Positions 44,093 through 55,132 of a stretch of DNA of 64,000 nucleotides are shown in pieces. A program made the translations under genes and the position numbers. Below the pieces are notes generated by a model, which was not told where the DNA came from, did not search any database, and worked only from the letters and a program-made list of their open reading frames with translations. The stretch is taken from NCBI GenBank assembly GCA_963082975.1, contig OY720348.1, positions 56,261,564 through 56,325,563 on the forward strand, written 5' to 3'. The stretch's first letter is position 1, and each line of letters starts with the position of its first letter. The DNA is from Labia minor. Its lineage: Eukaryota > Arthropoda > Insecta > Dermaptera > Spongiphoridae.

Positions 44093-44280
44093 AGGAGGCG
44101 GGGGAATCGTGGCTCGAATGGCTAAAGAAACCCTCATGAAGAGATAAAGAAACTGAATGATGAGTGAACCGAGAGCGTTGAAAAAAAAGTAGATAAAAGG
44201 AAAATTAGTAGAAGATAGGATTTAGCTCGGGATGGGGATGGTTGAAGAAATGTGGCTAATGAAGCCAAGAAAATTCAAAT
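44093..44280 (+). pseudogene. LINE C-terminal fragment (L10)
   Basis: GGAATCGTGGCTCGAATGGC matches the GHVARM segment (GGACACGTGGCTCGAATG at 48.53 kb). It continues through GTAGAAGATAGGATT to GGTTGAAGAAATGTGGCTAA and TGAAGCCAAGAAAATTCAAA. Stops and indels throughout. Confidence 0.55.
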
Positions 44281-44399
44281 TAACTTGCGCCTTCATAATT
44301 ATTTAATAAGTTAATTATTATTATTATTAATATATTTTCTTTTCTTATTAAATTTACATATAATAATAATTGAATTTTAATTAAATAAATGAATATTAT

Positions 44400-44490
44400 T
44401 ATTATTTCTCGAACCATTCCAATACCGAGCCACCTCCATCCAACTCCTATCTTCTCCTAATTTCCTTATATTTAACCTTTATATTTTCAG
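44400..44490 (-). pseudogene. LINE scrap (L11)
   Basis: The minus strand gives AAATTAGGAGAAGATAGGAG then TTGGATGGAGGTGGCTCGGT, matching the ..LGENR.WMEV... part. Confidence 0.45.
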
Positions 44491-44669
44491 CACCTTTGAT
44501 TTACCCAAACTCATAATCAAATAATAGGTATAAAATAAATGATTAAAATATTGATAGGTATATAATATATAATATATCCGTGACTTATTAAATGAAACGC
44601 AGGTTTTTGGATAAAAAAATATTTTTATGGATTTTCATTGAAATTCACTTTTTCTATTTTCTTCTCAAA

Positions 44670-44840
44670 TCACGAGATAGTTAATTAATGGATGTCAAAC
44701 AAAATCTAAAAGGTCCAGTTGGTTCAAATTTCGACAGGAGTCAGCTAAAAGTGCCTGTTGACAGGAGCAGTGTTGCCATTTCATTTAAGACAGACAGGAA
44801 ATTCAAAAATTCACGGACTTATTGACCTGCTCTCGTATAA
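44670..44840. other. Short non-repetitive patch
   Basis: Balanced sequence (GACAGGAGTCAGCTAAAAGT, CAGGAGCAGTGTTGCCATTT) with a short internal GACAGGAG direct repeat. No frame. Confidence 0.22.
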
Positions 44841-44849
44841 TACAAATAT

Positions 44850-45580
44850 AAACTATTAATTTGTCATTCATTTTATTAATTAATATTGAAATTTTAAATT
44901 ATTATTAGGTTCATAGAAAATTATTTAATAATTAGATTAGGTACTTATTATTTGATCTAAGAAATATTTTCTTCTCCCTTTATCATTTGATTAAAAACAA
45001 AGAGAAATTAATATATATATATTTGTAAATGAATGGTCTATATCTCTATATTATATATATATTCTCAATAATATTTTATATGAAAATCATACAATGTGAT
45101 CAAGGAGAAAAAAAATTTAATTATTCGTTACTTTTCTAAAAGGGAATGATTTGAATTCCAGGAGAGTAGTATTTTAATCAATTGGGAAGGGGGGAGAGTG
45201 GAAGGGGGAGGGGTCAAATGCAGAGGACTTGAGCTCCATTCAAATTTGAGAAATTCTATTCAGTTCAATAAACAATTTTCGCTTCTCAATGAAAATTCAT
45301 TTATTTCTATTTCATTATTAAACAAAATTACCTTTCACTATTGCTCTAATACTAGTTATTTCCAATGGATCAAGGCAAGGTTTATATATATATATATATA
45401 TATATATAGGTATATTATATTACCCTGACAAATATAATTATTTGCTTTTTTTCTAAATTCATTAATTAGCCTATTCATTTAGGCTTCGAAAAGAAATGGT
45501 TTCGTTCAAAAAGCTCTTATCTAAAAGTTTTGATAGAATGGAAATCAATTAACGGCGATCCGCCCCGTTTTCTTCCACTC
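44850..45580. other. No gene seen
   Basis: AT-rich with (TA)n near 45389-45406. A modest single-copy patch lies at 45450-45570. Confidence 0.45.
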
Positions 45581-45586
45581 TTAACT

Positions 45587-45640
45587 CCCCCCCCCCCCCG
45601 CCCTCTCTCTCTCTCTCTCCATCCCCCACACACTCACGTC
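45587..45640. repeat. Poly-C and (CT)n tract
   Basis: A C13 run followed by CGCC and (CT)8. Simple repeat. Confidence 0.9.
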
Positions 45641-46104
45641 TAAATGAACTCCTTGAATAAAATGAATTGGAGACGAAAAAAGTATTTAGTCCAAGCAACA
45701 GGATATAGAAAAAAAAAATTTTGGACTACAACTGTTTTTTACACCTCTTTTGTTCCTCTAAGCTACTTTTAATGGAATTTCTTTTTATTATTTAATTATA
45801 CAAAAAAAAAAAAGAATAAAATGTAAAGAAATGCAGAAATTATATAAAACAAAATGTAAATATGTATAATATAATATATTTTACAAATTACATTAAAAAT
45901 ATGCGGATATAAATTTAAGAAAACAAAAAATGGATAAAGTAAACATACAAAATAAAAATAAAATCAAAATAAAAAGAATATAAAAAAAAATGTTATTATT
46001 AAATTTTTTTTTATAATAAAATAAAGAAATTAAAGTATTGTGAATTTCATGAAGAATGATGTAACCTGTATCTTTTAAACAAGATATTATCTTTTTTGTC
46101 AATA

Positions 46105-46250
46105 TGGCGCTATTCCAAATTACTTGGTTGCAGTCATCACATTGCTACAACCATCCTTATCCCAATCCACATTCATACAAATTCTTCCTACCCTGTTTAT
46201 CGTCTATAAACTAACCGTTTCCTAAATGGATTCTCTAAGTACAAACTTAA
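46105..46250 (-). pseudogene. LINE C-terminal fragment (L12)
   Basis: The minus strand has AAACGGTTAGTTTATAGACG, GTAGGAAGAATTTGTATGAA, TGGGATAAGGATGGTTGTAG and TGCAACCAAGTAATTTGG, in the family order (GRP region, ..DRD.W.., ..AAAK.F). Confidence 0.45.
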
Positions 46251-46539
46251 AACCTTAAAAATTAACATAATATAATATATAAGTTAAAAAAATAATTCAA
46301 TTGATCAATATTAATAAATATATATTTTTTGGTTTTATTTAATTTTTAAAAATATATTCCTATTTTTAGAAATTATGTTATTATTTTGATTTTAATAATT
46401 CAATTTCTTAAATATTATATACTAATTTATATTATTTTGTAAGAACAGGATTCCTTCTATCCTATTTTCTTTCAATTTATATATATATATTTTCAATTTA
46501 TATTCATATATATATATATATATATATACATATTGTCTG

Positions 46540-46640
46540 TCAACTGTGTCTGTAGTTTATACTCATTTCCCAATTGGTTTCTCGTTAAAACTCTTCAAGT
46601 CTTCATTCAAGTCCCCTGTCCCGTTCCTCACGATTTTATG
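46540..46640 (-). pseudogene. LINE scrap (L13)
   Basis: The minus strand has AACGAGAAACCAATTGGGAA then TGAGTATAAACTACAGACAC, resembling the KPIGK..GR segment. Weak. Confidence 0.3.
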
Positions 46641-46674
46641 ACTATATTTGGATGTTCATTAAAAACTATAAACT

Positions 46675-46825
46675 ATAATAGTTCTTTTATTATTTGCGAA
46701 TAAACTCTGAGGATTGCTCAGTGTTTTAAAGATAAATGATTATTTATTGAATTTCCTTAGGCCTAAACTCGAGTGTTCTGTGTGGTAGACTGTCGTGCTA
46801 ACCACCAAACCACTGAAGAGACATA
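46675..46825 (-). mobile_element. SINE-C copy 1, tRNA-like
   Basis: The minus strand starts TTTGGTGGTTAGCACGACAG (A-box-like) and has CACTCGAGTTTAGGCC (B-box-like), then AAGGAAATTCAATAAATAAT and CTCAGAGTTTATTCGCAAAT. The same order occurs at 63408-63545, which supports a SINE over an isolated tRNA pseudogene. Confidence 0.55.
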
Positions 46826-46829
46826 ATAA

Positions 46830-48075
46830 TTATTTTAATCATTAAAAAAAAAATAATTAATTATTTCTCAACAAGAAACTATATTTTTTTTATCAATTTT
46901 TTGAGTCAGTTTATTTCGTTGTTTTGGAGTGAATTTTCATTTTAACGATATTTATTATCTTTTTTCACTGATCGTAATATATTTAAATTTTGGAAGGGTT
47001 ATTATTTCATCCCGAACGTTAATATTTAATCTCTACACTTTTAGCCCGCTCTTAAGTATTTGCGAAAAAAAGTTTGTTTTACTTTAAGAGAGGCGGAGAT
47101 GGATGAAAAACTCTCTCGTAGTCCGTAGTACGTGGCTATGTTAACATTAACTATACGTTCATGATTATTATGATTCAACTCTTTCCTTGCCTGCTTCCTT
47201 CAAGTTACAAATTCATAATCCGTCTACTAATCTAACATTACGTCGAAATAGCTTCCCCTTCCCTCTCTCCATGCCCATATTTTACTCAATCCACTAAGAT
47301 GAACCAAATGTTTGTTATAATAACTTTTACCGCCTCTTCGAACGAATTAAAATTTTTCTTAATCTAATATAAACTGAAATTTTGTACCCCTCCTCCGATT
47401 TTTTTTAGAAATATCAAATAACTCAATTGTTAATTTTCATTTGTAATATGCAATTATTATAATAATTTTATTATATAATTTTATAATACATATATTAAAT
47501 AATTTAACTATATGTTTTATAACTATGAAAATTAATATTTTACTAAAACATATATATTTAAATAATAACAATAAGTAGGTAGAGCATCGATCGATCCTTT
47601 AACAAATTTATATAATTTATTATTATAAACTTTAAAAATTTTACAATTTTTTAATTATTTATTATAAATGTTTTCTAAAAATGACCTATGAAAAATTTAT
47701 TTCTTAAAATGCTACAAATTAATTAAAATAACTTGACTTTCATTTCAAGGTGAAAAATATATCTTATACTTGATAAAATATTTGATCCTATATTATATAT
47801 TAGTATATATATGTTGATATAATTAGATGGCTTCAGCTTTATATTTTTCAAAGTAGCAATAGCTTATAGACTATTTCGACCAGGGATTAATACTAATAAT
47901 AATATAAATTCTGAAATTATATTGACACCTTTACTTGTCTATATTTTAATAAGATAGAAGAATTAAAAAAGGAAGTGATATTTTTTCATTTAATTTATAA
48001 TAATCAAATATCATTTATATATTATTTATATTTTAATCTAAATATAAAAAAAAATTAATACAATATCAATTAAAA
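46830..48075. other. No gene seen
   Basis: Mostly AT-rich. 47030-47390 is a little more balanced and single-copy, without a convincing frame. Confidence 0.45.
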
Positions 48076-48079
48076 TAGA

Positions 48080-48250
48080 ATGGCAAGAGGAAAACTTCAA
48101 TATGGATGACATAATTTCTGACGTCATATCATTTTACTAGTTTAAATTAAGAAAATACTAATAAAGTCGATTTTTCTCGAGGTTGAAACCAGTACAGATC
48201 GACTTTTCTTTATAAATATTATCTATGATGTGAATAAGAAAAAAATCCTT
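48080..48250 (+). mobile_element. Helentron-like family 2, diverged internal piece
   Basis: TATGGATGACATAATTTCTG, ACGTCATATCATTTTACTAG, AAATACTAATAAAGTCGATT and CTCGAGGTTGAAACCAGTAC follow the order of the family 2 body. No ends are preserved. Confidence 0.5.
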
Positions 48251-48504
48251 CAAGCGGTTAAATATCTCTAAAATATACAAATATATATACAATTTTTGTT
48301 AGTATAATAATATAAGCTATTTATATATTATATATTTATATAGGGTCCGTCAATGAAACGGGACCAAGGAATAAAGTAATTTTGATTGTTCAAAAAAACT
48401 TTTTTTAATTTTTTCTTACAAAAATATTGGTATATTGTTTACGTAGTTTCCTTTCCTTCACCACCTTCCAACTATCAAATACATGTTTAAGCATCACGAA
48501 TATA

Positions 48505-48740
48505 TATTATCGAGAAAGTTGCTTTGGGCGGGACACGTGGCTCGAATGAGAGAAGAAAAACTGGCGAGAAACTTACTTATAGCGAAACTGATTGGGAAGC
48601 CACCAAGAACATGATGTGCACACAATGTTGGGTAGGACATGATGGAGTTGGGAGAGAGTGGGAGTTGGATGGAGCTGGTTCAGGATAAGAACGTTTGGAG
48701 GTGTGATTGCTGCTTTGGAGTTCTGTAGAGTCACTGATAT
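48505..48740 (+). pseudogene. LINE C-terminal fragment (L14)
   Basis: The frame LWAGHVARMREEKLARNLLI then AKLIGKPPRT is the clearest GHVxRM motif in the window. After a stop it continues DMMELGESGSWMELVQDKNV and W. It ends in AGAGTCACTGATATATATAT, equivalent to the AGAGTCACAGAGATAGATAG tail of the first copy. Truncated before the ELHDLY block. Confidence 0.7.
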
Positions 48741-48744
48741 ATAT

Positions 48745-49730
48745 ATATATAGAATTCTTATTGTTTTTCTGTGTTATCTATTCTTGTATAATTCTAGAAT
48801 ATATACATATATATATTTTTAATTAAAAGTAAATTAAATATTTATATTATTTTTATAATCTATTCAGGTATCGTTTTAATATATAGCTAAAGCTTAGCCA
48901 AATTTAATATAGTCCACATAGATTTTCTCCATTTTACATTCATATTTATTTCGCCTGTTAAAAAAAATATTATAGTCTAGTTTTTGTAGAAAAGGTTATT
49001 TTCGTTGAACCAGGTGTATAGTGTATGGACCGTGGTATGTCACAAACAACAGCGTCTGGTTTATTAAAATTATACAAATAAAATATTTAAGCATGTGATA
49101 AAACATGCGTATTGAAGAGAGGCATAAAGAGTACAAAAGAGGCAAGGATTGGTTGGGGGATGGTGAAGGTGAAAGTGGAGGATGGTGTATAGGAGAGAGA
49201 GAACACAAATCGAATGAATGCCAACCGAGGGTTTCGCTGTAAAACTTGTGTAACAACAAATTAAATTAAATAAATTTAACTAAATTATTCGTGTTAGAAT
49301 TAATCGAATGGGGAATCAAGAATGTAGTAGTCTCATGTTGAGGTGGCAAAGGTTTGTTTGGAAATTCTCCCCTTTGACACCAGATATAGAAAAGAGAAAC
49401 ATTTCAATATACAAAACGTATATAATATTTTCTAAATAAGTTATAATAATATATAAATTATCAATTGAAATTAAAGTTCTATTCTTAACGTCATCTGTAT
49501 TCTATTCATGCTATGATTATTATTTAAAAACAAAATCGCTTTAAAATCAATTATTTAAAAATTAAAATCAATTAAATAAATATTTTGATTCTCATTTGAC
49601 TAATACAATATTCTCTTTTTCTAAATTATTATAATTAACTAATTTAAGACTTTTTATATTGGTATACTATATATAATCACATTTGAAAAATGTACTTATC
49701 ATACAACAACTCTACCCCGCCTAGACGGCA
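48745..49730. other. No gene seen
   Basis: AT-rich flanks around a more balanced single-copy stretch at 48990-49380. The minus-strand frame at 48996-49259 is proline/serine-rich from a GGATGGTG-type purine run and not convincing. Confidence 0.4.
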
Positions 49731-49734
49731 ATTG

Positions 49735-50591
49735 TATGATAGACTTGTTCAATAGAAAAGGTGAATTTTTAATTATTTCGAAAAGTATTTATTTTTATTT
49801 ATTCATTAATATCCATTTTGTTCCCTTTAAAGTAATTTTTCTCAGATACAATGCACTTATGTTAGCGGTTCTTCCAATCGACGAAGCACATGAAATACGC
49901 TTTTCGGTATGGCCATAAGCTCGTTCTTCGATTCCGACTTTGTCTCATCAATTGTGGCAAAGCGCTTTCCTTTCATTGGTCTTTTAAGGGCCAAATCTGT
50001 TGAATACGGTGGTTGAGGCAAGATTACGGTGTTGTTTTTGGCCGAAAAATCACGAAGAAGCAATGATGTGTGAGCTGGTGCATTATCGTGCTGCAGAATC
50101 CATGATTTGTTTTTCCACAATTCCAATCGTTTGAGCCGTATTGCTTTACGCAAACGTTGCATAACTTCCTTGTAGTATTCCTTATTAACAGTACGACCTG
50201 TTGTCAAGAACTCATGATGCACCAGGCCATTGTAACCCAACAAAACAGTGAGCAAAACCTTCATATTTGATCGAGCTTGGTGTGCTTTTTTGAAACAAAG
50301 TAGACTCACCGAATGCCTCAGTCAACATTTTGTGTTGGAGCACTTTCAATTTTGAACTCAAATTTTAATAGATTCTTTGATTCATTTTTTTAAGTAATAA
50401 ATCAAAGAACACACAAAAACGTGACTAACTTTTTGAGTTGTCAAAAACAAACTACTAATCCCAAATGGCTGATAATGTCAACATATGAGAAACATATGTG
50501 TAGCAACATAACAAAAAAAAAACATCGATATTGGAATGTATAACCAGCAAAAATTAAAAATTCAACTTTTGTTTTGAACAGAACTCGTATA
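49735..50591 (-). mobile_element. Mariner element, internally deleted
   Basis: The minus-strand 5' end (ACGAGTTCTGTTCAAAACAA, AAGTTGAATTTTTAATT, 50548-50591) matches the inverted other end (GACTTGTTCAATAGAAAAGG, TGAATTTTTAATT, 49740-49776). About 860 bp remain against roughly 1.3 kb for intact mariners. A start-codon region and the later half of the transposase remain, with most of the DNA-binding region lost. Confidence 0.85.
49857..50384 (-). pseudogene. Mariner transposase remnant
   Basis: The first codons near 50375 read MNQRIY, stop, then KVLQHKMLTEAFGESTLF, which fits the mariner N-terminus. The sequence then jumps to FKKAHQARSNMKVLLTVLLG and on through FLTTGRTVNKEYYKEVMQRL, LWKNKSWILQHDNAPAHTS and NNTVILPQPPYSTDLA. 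HDNAPAH holds the second catalytic Asp (residue 75 of the 150-codon open part at 49857-50309). After STDLA the expected PxDFFLFPxL block with the third Asp is missing and the frame resumes LKRPMKGKRFATIDETKSES. The DETW-type first Asp is also lost in the upstream deletion. Only one of three D,D34D residues survives, so it is inactive. Confidence 0.88.
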
Positions 50592-50594
50592 TAA

Positions 50595-50875
50595 TTATTA
50601 TTGATACAAATTAATCAAAATTATTTCAAACTTACATTTGGAAGGAAGCATGTCTTGAATTTACTACTGAGTTGAAAGTAAACAGCTTACCTAAAATAAA
50701 AACAAAAAATTAATAATAATAATAATTATTGTAATATAGTAATATCTATTCTCTTATACTTAAGTATATTTATTATCATCATCAATAATTGCATTGAAAA
50801 AAAAAGAAAAAAAAGATACATTAAAAGGGATCTAATTAACTTTGTATATCTTTGTATATTTAATACTATTTATTT
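50595..50875. other. No gene seen
   Basis: AT-rich flank of the mariner, with (TAA)n near 50710-50725. Confidence 0.5.
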
Positions 50876-50879
50876 TATT

Positions 50880-51480
50880 AGCACTTGTAGGTTGGAACAA
50901 AAAAAAAGCGAAAATTAAATTTGCTTCTGGCGCCAAGGCACTGATAATAAGTTTTACTTTCCTTTTGAATGAAATTCTTTTTCATTTCTTCAACTTCAAT
51001 TTAATTACGCTCCGGGTTTTTGTTTAGATTTCTTTTTCTTTTTACATCGCTTAGAAATTTTTGAAGATATTTGTATGATCCGAGGCAAGTGAAAGCGCCT
51101 CGCCGTCATCTATTGATCTTTAAGGAATCCTACTAATTTCGAACCCTTAATTTCTACCTACATAAATTCCTTAAGCTCAAGACTTTTTTCTTTGTTTGCT
51201 GCTTGCATGTCTTTGACACCCCCAACCCTTCTTTCCCACCACCATCTCATTCTCTACCCCCACTTCCCCTCTTTTCAACCCGTCTTGCATCCTTTTATTA
51301 AACAATAAAAGATCAGGTGAAATTACTTCGCTAAACTATGTAGCGGAGCTAACTAACAAATGCAAGTTGAAATCTTTCTTAAATTATCATACGGGAAAAT
51401 AATGAGATTGCAAAAGACACAATCATTGGACCAGTATCATTTTAAGAACTAACATTCTTCAGCGAAAATCTTGTCTAAAT
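50880..51480. other. Non-repetitive island, possible regulatory element
   Basis: Single-copy sequence with CTTCTGGCGCCAAGGCACTG, GTGAAAGCGCCTCGCCGTCA, TTTGTTTGCTGCTTGCATGT and a pyrimidine-rich tail. No convincing frame. Confidence 0.3.
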
Positions 51481-51489
51481 TAATCTGAA

Positions 51490-52640
51490 CGTTACAAAGT
51501 ATAACATTAAAGAGACAATTTCAAGATCCAACACAATGAGGTTATGTCAGACTTAGAAATTTAACAAAAGCAATTACATTCAAAAAATAGATACCCCTAA
51601 TTTAGTACTTATATATATATATATATATATATATGGAATTCAATTTTATTTCTATGTTTTTTAAGGAAAAAAAAATTGAAATCAGTTTCATTTTGATCAC
51701 CTAAAAATAAAATAAACAAGAACAGGCAAGAATAATAAAGGAGCAGTGAGAGCCATCGTCATTTCAAAGATAAATTATGACCAAGAATAATAACAAAGTA
51801 TAATTGAGTCCCGGTGAATCAATTACCTTTTTTATTACAGATTTGAATGAGACCGAGAGAAAGAATTGTAGAACTTTAAAAACCTAGGGTGGTGTGGCTA
51901 GGTAATAAATATATTTTATTTTTGTATATTTTTTTTTTTTTTTTTAAATAATGTCATTACAAAAAGTTGAGTGAAAGTAAATCATCAAGTAAAAATATTT
52001 GTTTTAAAGGTAAAGAAAAAAAAAACTTTTCGACAAATTGACTTTATGAGAAAAGATTCAGTTTGGAAGGCTAACATCCCAATTCTTCTACCCCTCTCGC
52101 TTTCTCTTCATTTGTCAATGACTTGATGGTTCATAAATTTTTTTTTTTTTTTTGCTTTTTACAATGAATCAAAGTGATTAAAAAAAACAAAAAAAAAAAA
52201 ATAAAGTAATTGACGTTAAGTATGGTGAATTAAATAGTTACACGCTTTAATACACGTCTTGGAAATAAATGATATATGTACGTTCTATCATCCGCCATGA
52301 AAGAAAAATAAAACAAGGATAACTAGAAAAACAAAGAAGAAGATTAAAAGAACCATAGTCGATAGAATGACTCTGGTTATACCTTTGAGTATTTCCTATT
52401 TTATTTTAAGTATTATCAGAAAAGTTTTTATTGTTTTCATATAATCAAAGTGAGCCTATCATGCATCAAACAATCGCAAAGAGAATTTAAAATTTATTCT
52501 TTTATACGTTAGGAATCACGAACAATCGATTAAGAAGTAAAAAGTAATTTTTTTTTAATAGTATGCAAGTTTGGTTTCTGCGGAACAAACAATAAATTAT
52601 AATTTCAAATTTTATATACCCCAAAGTTATAAAATAAAAA
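51490..52640. other. No gene seen
   Basis: AT-rich with (TA)n at 51610-51634 and T runs near 51930-51945 and 52140-52153. Nothing bounded. Confidence 0.5.
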
Positions 52641-52649
52641 AATATTAAT

Positions 52650-52780
52650 TTTTTACTATTGCGATCACGAAAATTTTCGATGTCGAGATTTTGATGTTTT
52701 TATATATTTTGAAGGTTCCTGTGTCATTTTCACTAAGGTTGAGAAAAATGTCTGTGTGTGGGTGGGTGTGTATACACTAC
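52650..52780 (-). mobile_element. Helentron-like family 1, copy 7 (3' piece, hairpin lost)
   Basis: TTTTACTATTGCGATCACGA, AAATTTTCGATGTCGAGATT and (TG)n match the family 3' region. The hairpin is collapsed: TACTA joins TTGCGATC directly. The 5' part is absent. Confidence 0.65.
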
Positions 52781-52992
52781 ACTAATATAAAACAAAACCT
52801 ATTTTATATTTTTTTTTCTTCCTTCTGTTAGTGGAAACGATTATAGAGAGAATCGAATTTTTTTTTATTATTTCAAAATAATTTTCTAATTAAAGCTTAT
52901 TAGTAATGGTGTAGTATAGTTTTAAGTTATTTACATATTTCGAGTAACTAAAATAAATAAATATAATCTAAAATGAAAAAAATAGGTACATA

Positions 52993-53580
52993 TTTTTACT
53001 ATCTCGCCAGAGTAAGTATTGCAATCACGAAAATTTTCGATTTGGAGATTTTGATGTTTTTATACGTTTTGAATGTCCCTGAGAAAAATGTGTGTGTGTA
53101 TATAGACAAGATTACGCAAAAACAGCTTGAGTTAGAATAATGAAATTTGGTACACGGGCATTATTTAAAATTCGTTGTTTTAAATCAGCTTTTGAGAAAT
53201 GTAGCTCATCCGGAAGAGGGTCATTACCTACTACGTTTTCATTATTTTTCCTCTAAACTAACCGTAAAAATAAAGATATATGTTTGATAGTTTTTCATAT
53301 CATTGAGAATTGTATAAAACTGCTATATATATAATTTCAGCATGATTGAATCGCTGAAAGTACCGGAATTAATTTTTTAAATTTTTTAACACGTTGACTG
53401 GCAATCACGCGCCAGCACGTGACCATGTGCCATCAACAAAGAGCCAAACACGGGCTGTTTTAATAAATATAATTATTCATTTTAATTTATAATTTAATTA
53501 ATTAAATTTAATTTAAATATAATATATGTGTTAATTAATCCAATTCAATTTTGCGAGATAGTCGAAGGAGACACTACAGA
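52993..53580 (-). mobile_element. Helentron-like family 1, copy 8
   Basis: Near-full reverse copy: TTTTTACTATCTCGCCAG at the left, AAAGTACCGGAATTAATTTT in the middle and GCGAGATAGTCGAAGGAGAC at the right end. The (TG)n is short. Confidence 0.7.
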
Positions 53581-53584
53581 TTTT

Positions 53585-53860
53585 TTTTTTTTTTTGGACT
53601 AGTTGAAATTGTAAATTATTATTGTTGATTTATCCAGATTTTTTGACTAGATTACTTGTAGACCAATATTGTTTTTGTTTTATTGATGATGGTAAAAAGA
53701 AGTTTATTAAATAAGGCTGTAATAAAAAAAAAAGAAAAATGGCGGATGTCCCCATTGATTAAGAATTTTCCGGGTAGCTTCTTATATAATTCGTTTATGT
53801 CCATGTTATTTGCTTAAATGTTCTGTTAAGCAAATTATTTAGTTAAGTTGCTAAAGTAAA
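53585..53860. other. No gene seen
   Basis: T run then AT-rich DNA; a short AAAATGGCGGATGTCCCCAT patch. Confidence 0.4.
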
Positions 53861-54540
53861 TTAGAATTTTTCTCAGTCAGGATTCCTATTCAAGCTTAAT
53901 GCATCGCTAAGACAATCTCCCAATGCGTTAATTAGATATGAACTGTTTAGCCTATTAGTCTCGTAAATCCAATGCAGAGAAGCGAAGACGCTACGAGTTT
54001 CGCATAGCTGAGGTTCAACAACTTGCCTAGTTCGCATAAATCGTAAACTCCTAGGCAACTATGCCGTAATCCTTGGGGTCGGATTCGTCACCCCAATGTG
54101 TGTCCTAAGTGCCAGGGGTGGGGAAAAGATGGGGGTCTCATTAAAGCCGGCCCAGTAAAGCGAGTGCTTTCGGCCCCATCAACTCATCAATGAACTCACC
54201 GACGCAAATAACTTTGCATATTTTATCGAATGATTAGAGCCAAGCTATGTTACAAGTTTATTCTCGTAGAGTATTGGGTGTGAGGTTACTTTGAATAGCA
54301 ATTCGGAATCATTAGGCCCATACATGACTTCGTTATCTAATGACACCCTTTCCATTGTACAATTAATCTGAACAACGCCCCAGGAGGGGTTTTGAAGAGA
54401 TACAAAATGAAATCCAAATTGACAAAAGAAATGGACAAGGAAAGAAACGAAAAAAAAAAAAATTCCCTCCTTACACTCCATACACATCCCTCCCCCTTTC
54501 TAAAGACTCGCGCATTTACTTTAAGAAATTTCTATGTAAT
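53860..54540. other. Balanced non-repetitive island
   Basis: About 650 bp single-copy with mixed composition: AATCCAATGCAGAGAAGCGA, TTAAAGCCGGCCCAGTAAAG, CGAGTGCTTTCGGCCCCATC, GGCCCATACATGACTTCGTT. Two minus-strand frames of 61 and 80 codons cross it. The first (PRSLRFMRTRQVVEPQLCET) has mixed residues but no recognised domain. It could be a conserved element or contain an exon; I cannot decide. Confidence 0.33.
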
Positions 54541-54596
54541 CTTATAACCTTGTAATTTTTTTTTTTTTTTTTGTTTGTACTTGAAAATTAATCTAT

Positions 54597-54619
54597 CGAT
54601 TTTTTACTATCTCGCCAGA
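54597..54619 (-). mobile_element. Solo Helentron-like 3' terminus
   Basis: TTTTTTACTATCTCGCCAG stands alone, followed by AT-rich DNA unlike the family interior. It is one half of the 3' hairpin with no element body. Confidence 0.45.
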
Positions 54620-54739
54620 TAAATATTAAATAGATTAAATATTTAATATAATTATAAAATTTTATTTTTGATTCTTCATAAAGGTTGAACAAGTATATAT
54701 TCGATAATTTGTTTACAGAGATTTTTTTCTTTTTTTTTT

Positions 54740-55125
54740 TTTAATTAAAAATATTTTAAAATTTATTTTCTTAAACTAGAAATATAATTAAAACAATTGA
54801 GATTTTATAAAAGTTTTTCAAAAATAATTTTTCAATTTTTGTAATTTATTATTTATTCAAAAGATGTCAATAAATTAATAGGATTACTTTCTTAAATAAG
54901 TAACTAATTTGATTCTTTATTATTTATTTAAAATATATGTACATAATCAATGAAATTCAAGAAACTTCGGTATTAAAGGTTAATTTTTTTTAAAGATCTA
55001 CGGATCTTTATTAAATAAAATAAAGAATATTAAAATAAAACATACTTTATATAAAAATAACATTTATTTTCGGTGTATATTTTAAATTAATATTTTTATT
55101 AAAATTGATAACGATTTCAAGATGG
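54740..55125 (+). repeat. Family E repeat, diverged copy
   Basis: Follows 16770-17130 in order: AATTGAGATTTTATAAAAGT, CAAAAATAATTTTTCAATTT, TCTTAAATAAGTAAC, AAAGATCTACGGATCTTTA and AATTGATAACGATTTCA. A hAT MITE is inserted at its right edge. Confidence 0.65.
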
Positions 55126-55132
55126 TCTAGTA

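Noticed and set aside
44093..44280. Separate gene reading GESWLEWLKK
   Set aside because: The block order matches the LINE GHVARM region in another frame, so it is L10.
48996..49259. 87-codon minus-strand frame rich in proline and serine
   Set aside because: Driven by a purine-rich strand. No start context, domain or homologous copy.
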